A stretch of DNA of 64,000 bases from Clostridiales bacterium (GCA_018369015.1 JAGZDD010000004.1:1-64000), one strand, 5' to 3'. Shown: positions 1-9,167, numbered from the stretch's first letter. Notes: generated from the sequence alone by a model not told the origin. Made by a program: numbers and translations.

Positions 1-2
1 AG

Positions 3-1844
3 GGCGGACAGGAGTATTATTTTAAAATTACTTCTGGAAGGATGACGGTTTATTATAATAAGCGGGGAGCTATGGACGAAGTGCAGTCCTATTACAGCTT
101 CCGGCTTGTACCGGATTTTCATACGCCGGACTGGGCGAAGGGCGCGGTGTTTTATCAGATTTTCGTGGACCGTTTCAACAACGGCGATCCGTCCAATGAT
201 GTTGTAGACGATGAATATATTTATATCCGCCAAAGAGTATCTCAGGTCAGGGACTGGGGAAGCCTGCCGCAGTCTATGGATGTGGCCCGCTTTTACGGCG
301 GCGATCTCCAGGGAGTGATGGATAAGCTGGACTACCTTCAGGATTTGGGGGTTGATGTTATTTACCTGAATCCGGTATTCGTTTCCCCATCGAATCATAA
401 ATATGATATTCAGGACTATGATTACATAGACCCACATTTTGGCAAAATTGTGGAAGATACCGGAAGAGTTCTGGAAGACTGGGAAAATGAAAATACCGGA
501 GCCAGCCGTTATATATGCCGTGTGGCGAATAAAAAGAACCTTGAAGCCAGCAATGCGTTTTTTGCAAGGCTCGTAGAAGAAATTCACCGCCGCGGTATGA
601 AGGTTATTTTAGACGGTGTATTTAATCATTGTGGTTCTTTTAATAAATGGATGGATAAGGAGCGCATTTATGAGAACCAGGAGGGCTATGAAAAAGGGGC
701 GTATATTTCAGAGAGCAGCCCTTACCACACATTTTTTAAATTTGCGGACAACAGCCATTGGCCCTACAATTCCCAGTATGACGGCTGGTGGGGGCATGAT
801 ACGCTGCCAAAGCTTAATTACGAGGAATCGCCGGAGCTTGAGGATTATATTTTAAGAATTGCTAAGAAATGGGTTTCCCCGCCGTACAATGTGGACGGCT
901 GGCGTCTTGATGTGGCGGCGGATTTGGGCCATTCCTCGGAGTATAACCATAAATTCTGGAGAAAATTCCGCAGCGCGGTGAAGGAGGCAAATCCGGACGC
1001 AATTATTTTGGCGGAGCATTACGGCGACCCGGCGGCATGGCTTGCCGGCGACCAGTGGGACACGGTGATGAATTACGACGCTTTCATGGAACCAGTGACC
1101 TGGTTTTTAGCAGGCGTAGAAAAGCATAGTGATGAATATTGCGGCGACCTTCTTGGCAACTTTGAATCCTTTTTTGGGGCTATGAGCCACCATATGTCCA
1201 GATTTCACAGCGAATCTCTTTATGTTGCCATGAATGAGCTGTCCAATCACGACCATTCCCGTTTTTTAACGCGGACGAACCACCGGGTAGGGCGTATCGG
1301 AAGCGTGGGCGCACAGATGGCGTCCGAGGGGATTGACGTTGCCCTGATGCGCCTTGCTGTTATTATACAAATGACATGGCCGGGCGCGCCGACAATTTAT
1401 TACGGCGACGAGGCCGGCGTCTGCGGCTGGACCGATCCGGACAGCCGGCGTACGTATCCGTGGGGCAAAGAAAACCATGAACTGATTGCGTTCCACAAGG
1501 CGGCGATTGCTATTCATAAAGCTTATGATGCGTTAAAAACGGGATCGATTAAGTTTTTGGGCGGTCAGTGGAATGTTTTGGCCTACGGCCGTTTTAACAG
1601 CGATTCTCAGATCGTTGTGGCGATTAACAATCATCCGTCGGAGGCGCGCTCGATTGATATTCCCGTATGGCAGCTTGGCGTGCTGGATGTGGATGTGCTG
1701 GAATGTCTGCTTACAAGCACCCACGAGGGCTATGCCTGCGATACGGGAACCTATGAAGTGAAGAACGGGCATGTGTGTGTGGCGCTGCCGCCGGAGAGCG
1801 GGGTTGTGCTGTATCACGGGGAGGCAGAATGTACGGCCATGTAA
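3..1844 (+). CDS. GH13 alpha-amylase family enzyme, neopullulanase/cyclomaltodextrinase-like (5' partial)
   Basis: Intracellular-type alpha-glucan hydrolase acting on maltodextrins, pullulan or cyclodextrin-type substrates. GH13 catalytic motifs are in order: DGVFNH (Asp codon at 612), GWRLD (nucleophile Asp at 909), AEHYGD (acid/base Glu at 1014) and NHDH (Asp at 1251). The first ATG is at 42, but the frame is open to the left edge. The residues before it (GQEYYFKITSGR) continue smoothly into a TVYYNKRGAMDE segment that looks like the end of an N-terminal beta-sandwich (CBM34-like) domain. The gene therefore probably begins upstream of the window and the ATG at 42 is internal. The C-terminal part has the usual small beta domain. 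A rho-independent terminator follows, which separates it from module A. Family assignment is firm; exact substrate is not. Confidence 0.9.
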   Translation, partial: GGQEYYFKITSGRMTVYYNKRGAMDEVQSYYSFRLVPDFHTPDWAKGAVFYQIFVDRFNNGDPSNDVVDDEYIYIRQRVSQVRDWGSLPQSMDVARFYGGDLQGVMDKLDYLQDLGVDVIYLNPVFVSPSNHKYDIQDYDYIDPHFGKIVEDTGRVLEDWENENTGASRYICRVANKKNLEASNAFFARLVEEIHRRGMKVILDGVFNHCGSFNKWMDKERIYENQEGYEKGAYISESSPYHTFFKFADNSHWPYNSQYDGWWGHDTLPKLNYEESPELEDYILRIAKKWVSPPYNVDGWRLDVAADLGHSSEYNHKFWRKFRSAVKEANPDAIILAEHYGDPAAWLAGDQWDTVMNYDAFMEPVTWFLAGVEKHSDEYCGDLLGNFESFFGAMSHHMSRFHSESLYVAMNELSNHDHSRFLTRTNHRVGRIGSVGAQMASEGIDVALMRLAVIIQMTWPGAPTIYYGDEAGVCGWTDPDSRRTYPWGKENHELIAFHKAAIAIHKAYDALKTGSIKFLGGQWNVLAYGRFNSDSQIVVAINNHPSEARSIDIPVWQLGVLDVDVLECLLTSTHEGYACDTGTYEVKNGHVCVALPPESGVVLYHGEAECTAM

Positions 1845-1898
1845 AGGCGTTGTTTTTGCAGGCAACAAGCGGAAATGACGATAGAAGTCAGGGAAAAG

Positions 1899-1949
1899 CG
1901 GGGCGGCTGCTTTTACGAGTAAAATCGTGAAGCAGCCGCTCCGTTTTTG
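1899..1949 (+). terminator. Rho-independent terminator after GH13 gene
   Basis: A 13-bp stem (1900-1912 with 1930-1942, one G-T pair) encloses a 17-nt loop and is followed by a T run at 1944-1948. It closes the GH13 transcript before the promoter of the next operon. Confidence 0.85.
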
Positions 1950-1975
1950 CTGCGTATGGGAACCTGTTTAAGGAG

Positions 1976-2004
1976 GTTACAATCCGTCTATTTGGAGGCA
2001 TAAT
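1976..2004 (+). promoter_or_regulatory. Predicted sigma-A promoter of module A
   Basis: GTTACA at 1976-1981 and CATAAT at 1999-2004 are separated by 17 bases. The -10 context (ATAATAGT) resembles the one in front of the module B binding protein. It lies about 70 bases upstream of the lipoprotein start. This is a pattern match only. Confidence 0.45.
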
Positions 2005-2074
2005 AGTGATAGAGCAGAAACGGTTTTTCAGATAAACTGTATTTAACAATTCTGATATATGAGGAGGAGAAGCA

Positions 2075-3616
2075 ATGACAAAACGATTTATAGCATTATC
2101 AATGGCCACTGTATTGGGGCTGGGGATGATTTCCGGGTGCGGCGGTTCCGGCAGCAGTGAAAGCGGCGGCAGCACAGACGCCGGAGAGGGGAGCAGCGGC
2201 GCGTCTGCGGAAAGCACGGCTTCCGGCGGTGAAAGCGTTAATTTAAAAATGATCATGATTTCCATGGGCTTAAACCTTGAGGATGCCGAGAAAGTAGAAA
2301 CGGCGATCAACGAATACATTGAACCTAAAATCAATGCCACTGTGGATATTGAGTGGCTGGATATGGGGGATTTTCAAAATCAGCTCAATCTGAAAATTAC
2401 AAGCGGTGAGGAAATTGATATTCTGCCTGTTTTTGGCACCCAGCTTTCAACGCTTTATTCACAGGAAGCTATGCTGCCGCTGTCTGAACTGGTCGCAGAG
2501 TATGGTCAGGGGATCGAGGAAGCTGTGGGCAGCGATTATATGAAAGCCGGATATATTAATGGGGAATTGTATGCAATTCCTTGTATACAGAGCTTCGCTT
2601 CAGAGCATAGCTTTCTTTACCGTAAAGACATTGCCGAGAAATACCAGCTTGATTTTAGCAATGTGAAAACTCTGGCCGATCTTGAACCGATCCTGGCAAA
2701 GCTCCATGAAAGTGAACCGGAAATGAATCTGATCGTTTCCAATAATCCGTCAGATCCTATGCTGACGTCATGGAACTGGGATGGGCTTGGCGATGAGTAC
2801 GGTGTGCTTTTGGATGCCGCTAACTCTCTGGAAGTGACAAATTTATATGAATCGGATGAGTATAAGGAGCTTGTGACACTGATGCACGACTGGTACGAGA
2901 AAGGCTATATCCAGGCGGACGCTGCCACAACCGCCGATAATATGGCAACGCTCCTTGGCGCCGGCAATGCTTTTGGCACATTGGTTAATTCCTATCCGGG
3001 GGTACGGGAAACTGAAAGTACAAACTGCGGCTATGAGCTTGAGGAAGTCGCATTAGTGACGCCATTATCAAAAACATCAAATGTAACGAACATGGTGATC
3101 ACGGTGCCAACAACCGCGGCAAGCCCGGAAAAGGCCGTAGAGTTTATTCATCTGCTTTACACAGATCCTACATTAATTAACTTACTGTATTATGGTATCG
3201 AAGGCGAACATTACCAGGTTATCGATACGGAAAGTGGCGTTGTTGATTATGTTGACGGCCAGGATATGATGACCTGTAAATATGTCAATAAATTAAAGGT
3301 TGGAAATTCCCTGGCAGGTTATGTGGAATCCACATCTCCGGTAACTTTGAATGAAGATATTGCGGCCTTTAATGAATCCGCCACAAAATCAAAAGCTCTG
3401 GGATTTTCCTATGACAGCGGCAGCGTATCTAACCAGCTTGCCGCGTTAGATACCGTCAGCGCAAAATACCGCCGAGGGCTTGAATGTGGTTCATTAGATC
3501 CTGAAACTGAGCTGCCTAAATTTATCGAGGAGCTTAAGGGCGCCGGTATTGACGATGTTATCGCAGAAAAACAGGCACAGCTTGATGAATGGGCAAAGAC
3601 AAACGGCATGGAATAA
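2075..3616 (+). CDS. ABC sugar transporter substrate-binding lipoprotein (LplA-like), module A
   Basis: Extracytoplasmic receptor that delivers an oligosaccharide or glycoside to the permeases at 7279-9156. A basic N terminus and hydrophobic stretch end in a lipobox ISGC with lipidated Cys22, followed by a Gly/Ser-rich linker. The remaining ~460 residues are a bacterial solute-binding fold, and the last ~120 resemble DUF3502 of LplA/YtcQ-type proteins (ELPKFIEELKGAGIDDVIAEK). At 513 aa it matches the family. Its GAGGAGG ribosome site is strong. Unusually, three oxidoreductase/dehydratase genes lie between it and its permeases. Three paralogs occur in the window (18209, 32176, 36704). The ligand is unknown. 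Confidence 0.92.
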   Translation: MTKRFIALSMATVLGLGMISGCGGSGSSESGGSTDAGEGSSGASAESTASGGESVNLKMIMISMGLNLEDAEKVETAINEYIEPKINATVDIEWLDMGDFQNQLNLKITSGEEIDILPVFGTQLSTLYSQEAMLPLSELVAEYGQGIEEAVGSDYMKAGYINGELYAIPCIQSFASEHSFLYRKDIAEKYQLDFSNVKTLADLEPILAKLHESEPEMNLIVSNNPSDPMLTSWNWDGLGDEYGVLLDAANSLEVTNLYESDEYKELVTLMHDWYEKGYIQADAATTADNMATLLGAGNAFGTLVNSYPGVRETESTNCGYELEEVALVTPLSKTSNVTNMVITVPTTAASPEKAVEFIHLLYTDPTLINLLYYGIEGEHYQVIDTESGVVDYVDGQDMMTCKYVNKLKVGNSLAGYVESTSPVTLNEDIAAFNESATKSKALGFSYDSGSVSNQLAALDTVSAKYRRGLECGSLDPETELPKFIEELKGAGIDDVIAEKQAQLDEWAKTNGME

Positions 3617-3726
3617 GAAGCCTGAAGCTTAAGGGCTATAAGAGTAAAGTTTGGATAAAGCTATAATAATGCAATTTCAGGTTAGGATTTTTATAGCGGT
3701 AAGACACTATTTTTCGCTACAATAAC

Positions 3727-3834
3727 CGTATGGCGCAGAGGCAAAGGATTAGGATTCACGGCTTCGCCGGGAATCGTAACGGCAAAGGAACAGTTGCTTT
3801 TGTACAATTTTCCGACACACTCTGCCGCCATACG
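3727..3834 (+). other. Stem-closed structured leader upstream of nitroreductase gene
   Basis: A 14-nt left arm (3727-3740) pairs with 3820-3834 with one bulged base. Inside lies a second hairpin (GATTC at 3753-3757 with GAATC at 3771-3775, extended by GGC/GCC around TTC). The closing stem ends 28 bases before the ATG at 3863, just upstream of its ribosome site. It looks like a folded 5' leader or processing element. I do not recognise a known riboswitch core in it. Confidence 0.5.
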
Positions 3835-3862
3835 ATCCATAAAGATGAGGAGGCGTATATTT

Positions 3863-4393
3863 ATGGAATTTCTGGAGGCGGCCTGCCGCCGGAGGAGCGT
3901 CAGAGCTTATAAAAATATCCCGGTCACAAAAAAGGATCTGGACTATGTCGTGCAGTGCGCCAGCTTAAGTCCTGTGGGGATGGGCGCTTACGACTGTATA
4001 CATATCACGGTTATTAATGACGCCGGACTGATTGACGCGATTGATAAGGCGGCGGCCAGAAAGCTTGGTCGGGAGGATGCCCACCCTGTTTATGGAGCGC
4101 CGGCCCTTGTCGTTGTGTCCACAAAACCGGGGAAAATTCCGATTCCGGGAATTGAAAGCGCCAACTGCGGTTGTATTATGCAGACAATGATGCTCGCGGC
4201 CGCGGACATCGGCCTTGGAAGCGTGTATTTACTTGCGGCGGCAGAGGCGCTTGCCAATGATCCGACGCTTGTGGACGCGCTTGGGCTGCCGGAGGATTTT
4301 AAACCAACGGCGATCATGGCTTTGGGCTATCCTGATGGGGAGATTGAGAAAAAGGCCATGGAAGTAAAAATAGGAATGAACACTTTAGATTAA
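3863..4393 (+). CDS. Nitroreductase-family flavoprotein
   Basis: FMN-dependent NAD(P)H oxidoreductase of the nitroreductase superfamily, expected to reduce nitro, quinone, enone or flavin substrates in the cytoplasm. The N-terminal CRRRSVRAYKN motif is the typical phosphate-binding start of the FMN site, and GLGSVYL is the usual mid-protein signature. The start at 3863 is chosen because GGAGG at 3849-3853 lies 9 bases upstream. An upstream in-frame ATG at 3794 has no ribosome site and adds an atypical 23-residue leader. The 176-aa length is normal. It is the first of three enzyme genes (with the MaoC-like and alcohol dehydrogenase genes) inserted between importer components. Substrate unknown. 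Confidence 0.85.
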   Translation: MEFLEAACRRRSVRAYKNIPVTKKDLDYVVQCASLSPVGMGAYDCIHITVINDAGLIDAIDKAAARKLGREDAHPVYGAPALVVVSTKPGKIPIPGIESANCGCIMQTMMLAAADIGLGSVYLLAAAEALANDPTLVDALGLPEDFKPTAIMALGYPDGEIEKKAMEVKIGMNTLD

Positions 4394-4411
4394 AAAATGG
4401 GGGTTGAAACA

Positions 4412-5854
4412 ATGGCACAATACAAAGACAGCGATTTTATAACACTTTACCCGGGAGTTTACACCGAGGGGGAAAAAGAGCTTTTTAAGGCTTATCTGGA
4501 TGAATGTGAGGCGATCAATAAAAGGGGAACGATTGATGTTTCGGCAATGATTTCAGGGAAGCTTCCTGAAGATACTCCGGGCTATGAAAAGATATTTCCG
4601 GTTCCTGAAGAGCTTGTAAAATACCAGAACGCCCGTATTGACCCGGAAAACCGGCTCATTAACGACAAAGAATATGCAAAAAGTATGGGGTATAAAAATA
4701 TTTTTGCCCTTCCCACATTTACGCCTCATTCCAATGTGGATAAGGCATTTCCGCCGGCGGCAAGAGATACGATCCTGGCAAATCAGCTCAACGGCAATAT
4801 TACCTCCTATCTTCCGATCTATCCGGGAGATACGCTGTACCTTGTAGTTAATAAGCGCACGATTCGCGACATTACGCCCGAGGAGGGAAGCACACACCGT
4901 TTCCTGGCGATTTCCGGCGAAGCAAGTATCTACAATCAGGACGGCGAAAAGGTCAATGATATGGTATGGAATATTTGTGAAGGCATCCGTATCTTTAAAG
5001 AGGAGTGCCGTCCGATGAAGCGGGAGGACATGGGCTTTGGCGATTCCTGGGAAGGACCGGACTGGCTGAAACGTCCGCAGCACCATTACACAGACCAGGA
5101 TTGGGAGTTTATTATTGATATTTGGAAAAATGAAAAGCTCCAGGGCGCACAGCCTCTGTACTGGGAAGATGTTAAGATCGGCGATGAGCCGGCGCCGACC
5201 CTGGACGGGCCGATCATGGAAGGCCCTGTGCCTGATGAAAGCTCCGGCCACGGCAAAGGCGGCAGTGTAACTTTAAAGAAGCTGATGCTTGAAACCGACT
5301 ACAAGCAGACGATGGATCGTGATCCCAAAACCGGACTGTATACACCGAAAAAACGTTCCGACTATATCCCTGAATTTCCAAATCTGAGCGGAGACTCAAA
5401 AAGCGATGAGCGCGGAGAAAATTTCAGCGAGGTAGAAATCCATCTTAAAGATGAATCCAGCGGTGTCCGCGGCGTGCTGATGAATTATGTGGGCCGGGAT
5501 ATTGCCGTGCGCCATATCAATAACTGGATAGGCGATCATGGCTGGCTCAAAACAATCCGCTGGGAAATTATGACAAAAGAGCTGATGGAATTATATGATA
5601 AGAAGGTTCCTTTATCTCCGTTTATTGGCAATTATATGAAACAGGTGCCCTATATGCGGGATAAATTCCTGGACGCTCATCCGCTCACAGAGGATATTGC
5701 TTTAGTGAAATCCTATGTGACAGACAAATATATCGAGAATGGCGAGCATCTTGTAGAGCTTGTATGGTGGATCGAAACAATCGATCATTATATTTACTGT
5801 GACGGACAGGCGGTTGTGAAGCTGCCTTCTAAAAATGAAGGAGGCTGCCAATGA
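4412..5854 (+). CDS. MaoC-like double-hotdog dehydratase/hydratase
   Basis: Probable (de)hydratase of the MaoC/hotdog superfamily with two hotdog halves in one 480-aa chain. The N-terminal half (about residues 70-190) resembles the FAS1-type dehydratase N domain (YPGDTLYLVV, IYNQDGEKV). The C-terminal half begins with the family phrase YWEDVKIGDEPAP. A D-x4-H pair, Asp363 and His368 in GRDIAVRH, matches the spacing of the hydratase-2 catalytic dyad. The start at 4412 is preferred over 4397 because GGGGGTT lies just upstream of it. It overlaps the following dehydrogenase gene by 4 bases, implying coupling. MaoC proteins usually act on acyl thioesters; a free or glycosidic substrate here would be new. 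Family call good, reaction uncertain. Confidence 0.72.
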   Translation: MAQYKDSDFITLYPGVYTEGEKELFKAYLDECEAINKRGTIDVSAMISGKLPEDTPGYEKIFPVPEELVKYQNARIDPENRLINDKEYAKSMGYKNIFALPTFTPHSNVDKAFPPAARDTILANQLNGNITSYLPIYPGDTLYLVVNKRTIRDITPEEGSTHRFLAISGEASIYNQDGEKVNDMVWNICEGIRIFKEECRPMKREDMGFGDSWEGPDWLKRPQHHYTDQDWEFIIDIWKNEKLQGAQPLYWEDVKIGDEPAPTLDGPIMEGPVPDESSGHGKGGSVTLKKLMLETDYKQTMDRDPKTGLYTPKKRSDYIPEFPNLSGDSKSDERGENFSEVEIHLKDESSGVRGVLMNYVGRDIAVRHINNWIGDHGWLKTIRWEIMTKELMELYDKKVPLSPFIGNYMKQVPYMRDKFLDAHPLTEDIALVKSYVTDKYIENGEHLVELVWWIETIDHYIYCDGQAVVKLPSKNEGGCQ

Positions 5855-6894
5855 AAGCGATAAAATACCATGGCGTCCGTAATCTGGAGCTGGCAGACAT
5901 AAAGAAACCAAAAGCAGGGCCGGGGCAGGTGCTTGTGAAGGTTGTTTATTGCGGGATGTGCGGAACAGATATCCATGCCTATACGACACCGGGAATTTTT
6001 GACTGGGAATTGATCCTGGGCCATGAATCTGTGGGAATCGTTGAAGAGGTCGGCGAGGGCGTTACATGCGTTAAGGCGGGGGATCGTGTCGCTGTGGGGC
6101 CTCCGGGCGACTGCGGCCATTGTTACGCCTGCAATACCGGGCATCCGAATATATGCGCTAACGCATTTCCAAATACGCTGGGAATAGGCCCGGGCACTCA
6201 GGGCGCTTACGCAGAATATGTCCTGTCGCATTATCCTGAGAATGAGCTGTTTCCCATACCGGAGCAAATGTCCTGGGAGCAGGCGGTCTTATTTGATGTG
6301 ATCGGCGTAGGCTTCCACAGTGTCCGCCGAAGCGAACTGAAAATCGGAGACGACGTTGTCGTTACCGGCTGCGGCTCCATTGGCCTGGCGGCTATTCAGA
6401 GCGCAAAGCTTGCCGGTGCAAAGCAGGTCATTGCCTTTGATATTGTGGAATCCCGAAGAAAAATGGCGGTACAGGCGGGCGCGGATGTGGCGCTGGACCC
6501 GCGAAAGGATGATGACATGGCGCTGGCACATCAGCTGCTGGCGCATACCGGCGGAGCGGCCGTTTCTTTTGAGGCGGCTGGGAACGCTTCAGGCATCGAT
6601 GTCTGTGTAGGACTGACAATGGCCGGAGGCCAGATCATGCTCATCGGGAACGACGGGCGCCCCTATGAACTCATTACGGCGGCCCTTGGACCAAAGGAAT
6701 ATGATCTGAAATTTTCTTTCACATATACAAAAGAAGAAATCCATATGCTTTTTGGCATGATCGCTTCCGGGAAATTTAAGACGGATTTTTATACTTTGGA
6801 AAAGGCGCCTCTGACCGAAGGTATTAAAAAGATGGAACAGCTGGCAGACCATGAGCTTGATGTGGCGAGAGTTTTGCTGATGCCGGATAAATAA
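5851..6894 (+). CDS. Zinc-dependent medium-chain alcohol dehydrogenase
   Basis: Oxidises a secondary alcohol or polyol with NAD(P). The MDR fold is complete. Catalytic zinc ligands are Cys37, His58 and Glu59 in the GHESVG motif, structural zinc cysteines are 88, 91, 94 and 102, and the nucleotide-binding loop is GCGSIGLAA. The 347-aa length fits the sorbitol/threonine/galactitol dehydrogenase group. The start overlaps the MaoC-like gene by four bases (ATGA) and AAGGAGG lies upstream. With the preceding dehydratase and nitroreductase it probably processes the imported sugar or aglycone. A hairpin follows, ending this sub-operon. Confidence 0.9.
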   Translation: MKAIKYHGVRNLELADIKKPKAGPGQVLVKVVYCGMCGTDIHAYTTPGIFDWELILGHESVGIVEEVGEGVTCVKAGDRVAVGPPGDCGHCYACNTGHPNICANAFPNTLGIGPGTQGAYAEYVLSHYPENELFPIPEQMSWEQAVLFDVIGVGFHSVRRSELKIGDDVVVTGCGSIGLAAIQSAKLAGAKQVIAFDIVESRRKMAVQAGADVALDPRKDDDMALAHQLLAHTGGAAVSFEAAGNASGIDVCVGLTMAGGQIMLIGNDGRPYELITAALGPKEYDLKFSFTYTKEEIHMLFGMIASGKFKTDFYTLEKAPLTEGIKKMEQLADHELDVARVLLMPDK

Positions 6895-6905
6895 CCGGTT
6901 CAAAG

Positions 6906-6950
6906 CAGGGCGGCAGAAGATATAAAAGGAATATATCTTTTGCCGCCCTG
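6906..6950 (+). terminator. Hairpin terminator after dehydrogenase gene
   Basis: A long stem pairs 6906-6918 with the region ending at 6950 (CAGGGCGGCA with TGCCGCCCTG, then an A/T-rich extension). It is followed only by TCATTTATT, so termination may be partial, allowing read-through to the permeases. Confidence 0.65.
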
Positions 6951-7278
6951 TCATTTATTCCCGCGGGCAATGAGCCAAACGGACATGCTTGCATGTCCAC
7001 TTGGCGAATGCCGCGAGGGTCAAATACCCCGCAGCTCTGCTGCGCTGCAAGTTTGATGCCCCGTAGCTTGCTGCGGGGTAGTTGACTTTTGCGGGCGGCG
7101 AGCCTGGAGGATATACCTGCACCTGTCCATTTTGCGCTCTCGCGTATCGGAACGCGTTCATTAAGGACAAAGCTACAATTATGCCATTATGGGGCACAAT
7201 GCTGATAGAGCGCCATTAAGAAAGCCGGTAAAATAAATTTAGAAAATGACATATAACCGCAAAAGGAGGAGGAGCGCA
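6951..7278 (+). repeat. Intergenic region with two long imperfect palindromes
   Basis: No gene is visible in this 328-base gap. The first palindrome (about 6963-7013) has a perfect core GGACATGC-TT-GCATGTCC at 6981-6998 and flanking arms that pair with gaps. The second (7025-7080) pairs TACCCCGCAG with CTGCGGGGTA. They look like a dispersed REP/MITE-like element. A related GTGC-TT-GCAC core occurs near 19910. The gap separates the dehydrogenase from the permeases of the same importer. Confidence 0.55.
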
Positions 7279-8265
7279 GTGAACGCAGCGACAGGTGTGA
7301 AACAGGCTACAAGGAAAAAAGAAGGAAAAATTCGCCCAAAGAGCAAAGGGGTAAAGGAAAAAATACGGTGGAAACGGTATCTGCCATTTTATATTATGGC
7401 TCTGCCGGCTCTGATCTATATTCTTATTAATAATTACATACCCATGGCGGGAATTGTGATCGCGTTTAAAAATTATAAAGTCACGAAAGGGATCTTTGGG
7501 AGCGACTGGTGCGGACTGGATAATTTTAAATTCCTGTTCAGCTCGCCGGATGCCTTAAATATTACAAAAAATACCATTTTATATAATCTGGCCTTTATTG
7601 TGATCGGCACGGTTTTTGCGATCTTTGTCGCGATCCTGCTGTCCGAAGTGAAGCGGAAGGTGCCAAGGAATATTTTCCAGACATTGATCTTGCTGCCCTA
7701 TCTTGTGTCGATCGTTGTGGTCGCCTATCTTGTCTACGGCTTTTTAAGCCCGTCCACAGGATATATTAACACCCATATCTTAGAGGCTCTGGGAAAGGAA
7801 GGCATTTCCTGGTACGAGGAAGGCAAATACTGGCCGTTTATTCTTGTTTTTGTGTACATATGGAAATCCTTTGGCTATAACAGCATTATTTATGTGGCGA
7901 CCATCGCCGGTTTTGACACGACCATGTACGAAGCGGCCGCTGTGGACGGGGCGACGAAATGGCAGCAGATCCGCTATGTGACGCTGCCATGCTTAAAGCC
8001 GACCGTTATCACATTAACCTTAATGTCTGTGGGCCGTATCTTTTTTTCGGACTTTGGTCTGTTCTATCAGGTCACGATGAACTCCGGAAGCCTTATTGAC
8101 GCCACAAGCACTATTGATACTTATGTTTTCCGGGGATTAATGGAACGGGGGAATATCGGGATGAGCGCGGCGGCAGGCTTTTATCAGTCACTTGTGGGCT
8201 TTGTGCTGATCCTTGCAGCGAACGGAACCGTCCGCAGGCTGAGTAAGGAAAACGCTTTGTTTTAA
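7279..8265 (+). CDS. ABC sugar transporter permease, LplB type, module A
   Basis: First membrane subunit of the module A importer. It has a basic N-terminal tail of ~35 residues and about six hydrophobic segments. The ATPase-docking EAA loop reads EAAAVDGATKWQQIRYVTLP. A GTG start at 7279 is chosen because AGGAGGAGG ends 6-7 bases before it; an upstream ATG at 7246 lacks a ribosome site. It gives 328 aa, normal for the family. The partner permease follows after 21 bases. No ATP-binding subunit is encoded nearby. Confidence 0.9.
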   Translation: MNAATGVKQATRKKEGKIRPKSKGVKEKIRWKRYLPFYIMALPALIYILINNYIPMAGIVIAFKNYKVTKGIFGSDWCGLDNFKFLFSSPDALNITKNTILYNLAFIVIGTVFAIFVAILLSEVKRKVPRNIFQTLILLPYLVSIVVVAYLVYGFLSPSTGYINTHILEALGKEGISWYEEGKYWPFILVFVYIWKSFGYNSIIYVATIAGFDTTMYEAAAVDGATKWQQIRYVTLPCLKPTVITLTLMSVGRIFFSDFGLFYQVTMNSGSLIDATSTIDTYVFRGLMERGNIGMSAAAGFYQSLVGFVLILAANGTVRRLSKENALF

Positions 8266-8286
8266 CGAGAGGAAGGGGAGCTGACG

Positions 8287-9156
8287 ATGATCGAGAATAA
8301 ACTATATCTGAAGGTTGTCTATATTATTTTGATTTTATTGGCTGCAATCTGCGTGATTCCTTTTTTGCTGATGCTTGCGGCTTCGTTTACAAGTGAGAGC
8401 GCCCTGATCGTTGAGGGCTATAACTTTATCCCGGCTCAGATCAGCCTGGCGGCTTATCAATATTTATTTGCCGATGGGATCACGATTTTCAGGGCTTATG
8501 GGATGACGATTATCGTGACACTCATCGGAACAGCGGCCGGAGTTTTAATGACCACATTGCTGGCGTACTGCATTTCCATAAAGACCCTGCCCGGCAGAAA
8601 TATCATAGCGTTTATTGTATTTTTTGCCATGCTGTTTAACGGGGGTATTGTTCCTTCCTATATCATGTGGTCCAACCTGTTTCATATAAAAAATACCATA
8701 TGGGCGCTGATCGTACCGAATTATCTTGTTTTTGGCTTTTATGTCATTATGATGCGCACCTATTTTACAACGAATATCCCGGGAGAGGTTTTGGAGTCCG
8801 CCCGGATGGACGGCGCCGGGGAATTTCGTATTTTTGCCCGGATCGTAGCGCCTATGGCGGTGCCCATTATTGCCACTGTGGGGATGATGATGGCCATTAC
8901 CTACTGGAACGACTGGCAGAATGGTCTGTACTATGTCAATGAGTCCAAATTGTACACGATCCAGCTCATATTAAATAAAATGATCCAAAATGCCGATGCC
9001 ATCAAGACCATAGCAACCAATGTCAGTATGGAGCTGCCAAGCACTTCGATCAAAATGGCCGTGGCGGTACTTGGAGCGCTGCCGATCATGTGTGTCTTTC
9101 CATTTTTCCAGAAATATTATGTGAAGGGCATTACGATCGGCGCAGTTAAAGGATGA
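8287..9156 (+). CDS. ABC sugar transporter permease, YtcP type, module A
   Basis: Second membrane subunit of the module A importer, MalG/YtcP-like, 289 aa with six predicted transmembrane segments. The EAA loop reads ESARMDGAGEFRIFARIVAP and the C terminus ends in the family-typical KGITIGAVKG. GAGGAAGGGG precedes the ATG. Its stop region contains the ribosome site of the GH3 gene, so transport and hydrolysis are probably co-translated. Confidence 0.92.
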   Translation: MIENKLYLKVVYIILILLAAICVIPFLLMLAASFTSESALIVEGYNFIPAQISLAAYQYLFADGITIFRAYGMTIIVTLIGTAAGVLMTTLLAYCISIKTLPGRNIIAFIVFFAMLFNGGIVPSYIMWSNLFHIKNTIWALIVPNYLVFGFYVIMMRTYFTTNIPGEVLESARMDGAGEFRIFARIVAPMAVPIIATVGMMMAITYWNDWQNGLYYVNESKLYTIQLILNKMIQNADAIKTIATNVSMELPSTSIKMAVAVLGALPIMCVFPFFQKYYVKGITIGAVKG

Positions 9157-9167
9157 GGAGGAAGAAA

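Noticed and set aside
3727..3834. FMN riboswitch before a flavoprotein gene
   Set aside because: The conserved RFN core (AGGGTGAAATTCCC type) is absent; only generic stems are seen.
4553..5251. 232-residue open frame on the - strand
   Set aside because: Antisense to the MaoC-like gene; no ribosome site and no coherent domain.
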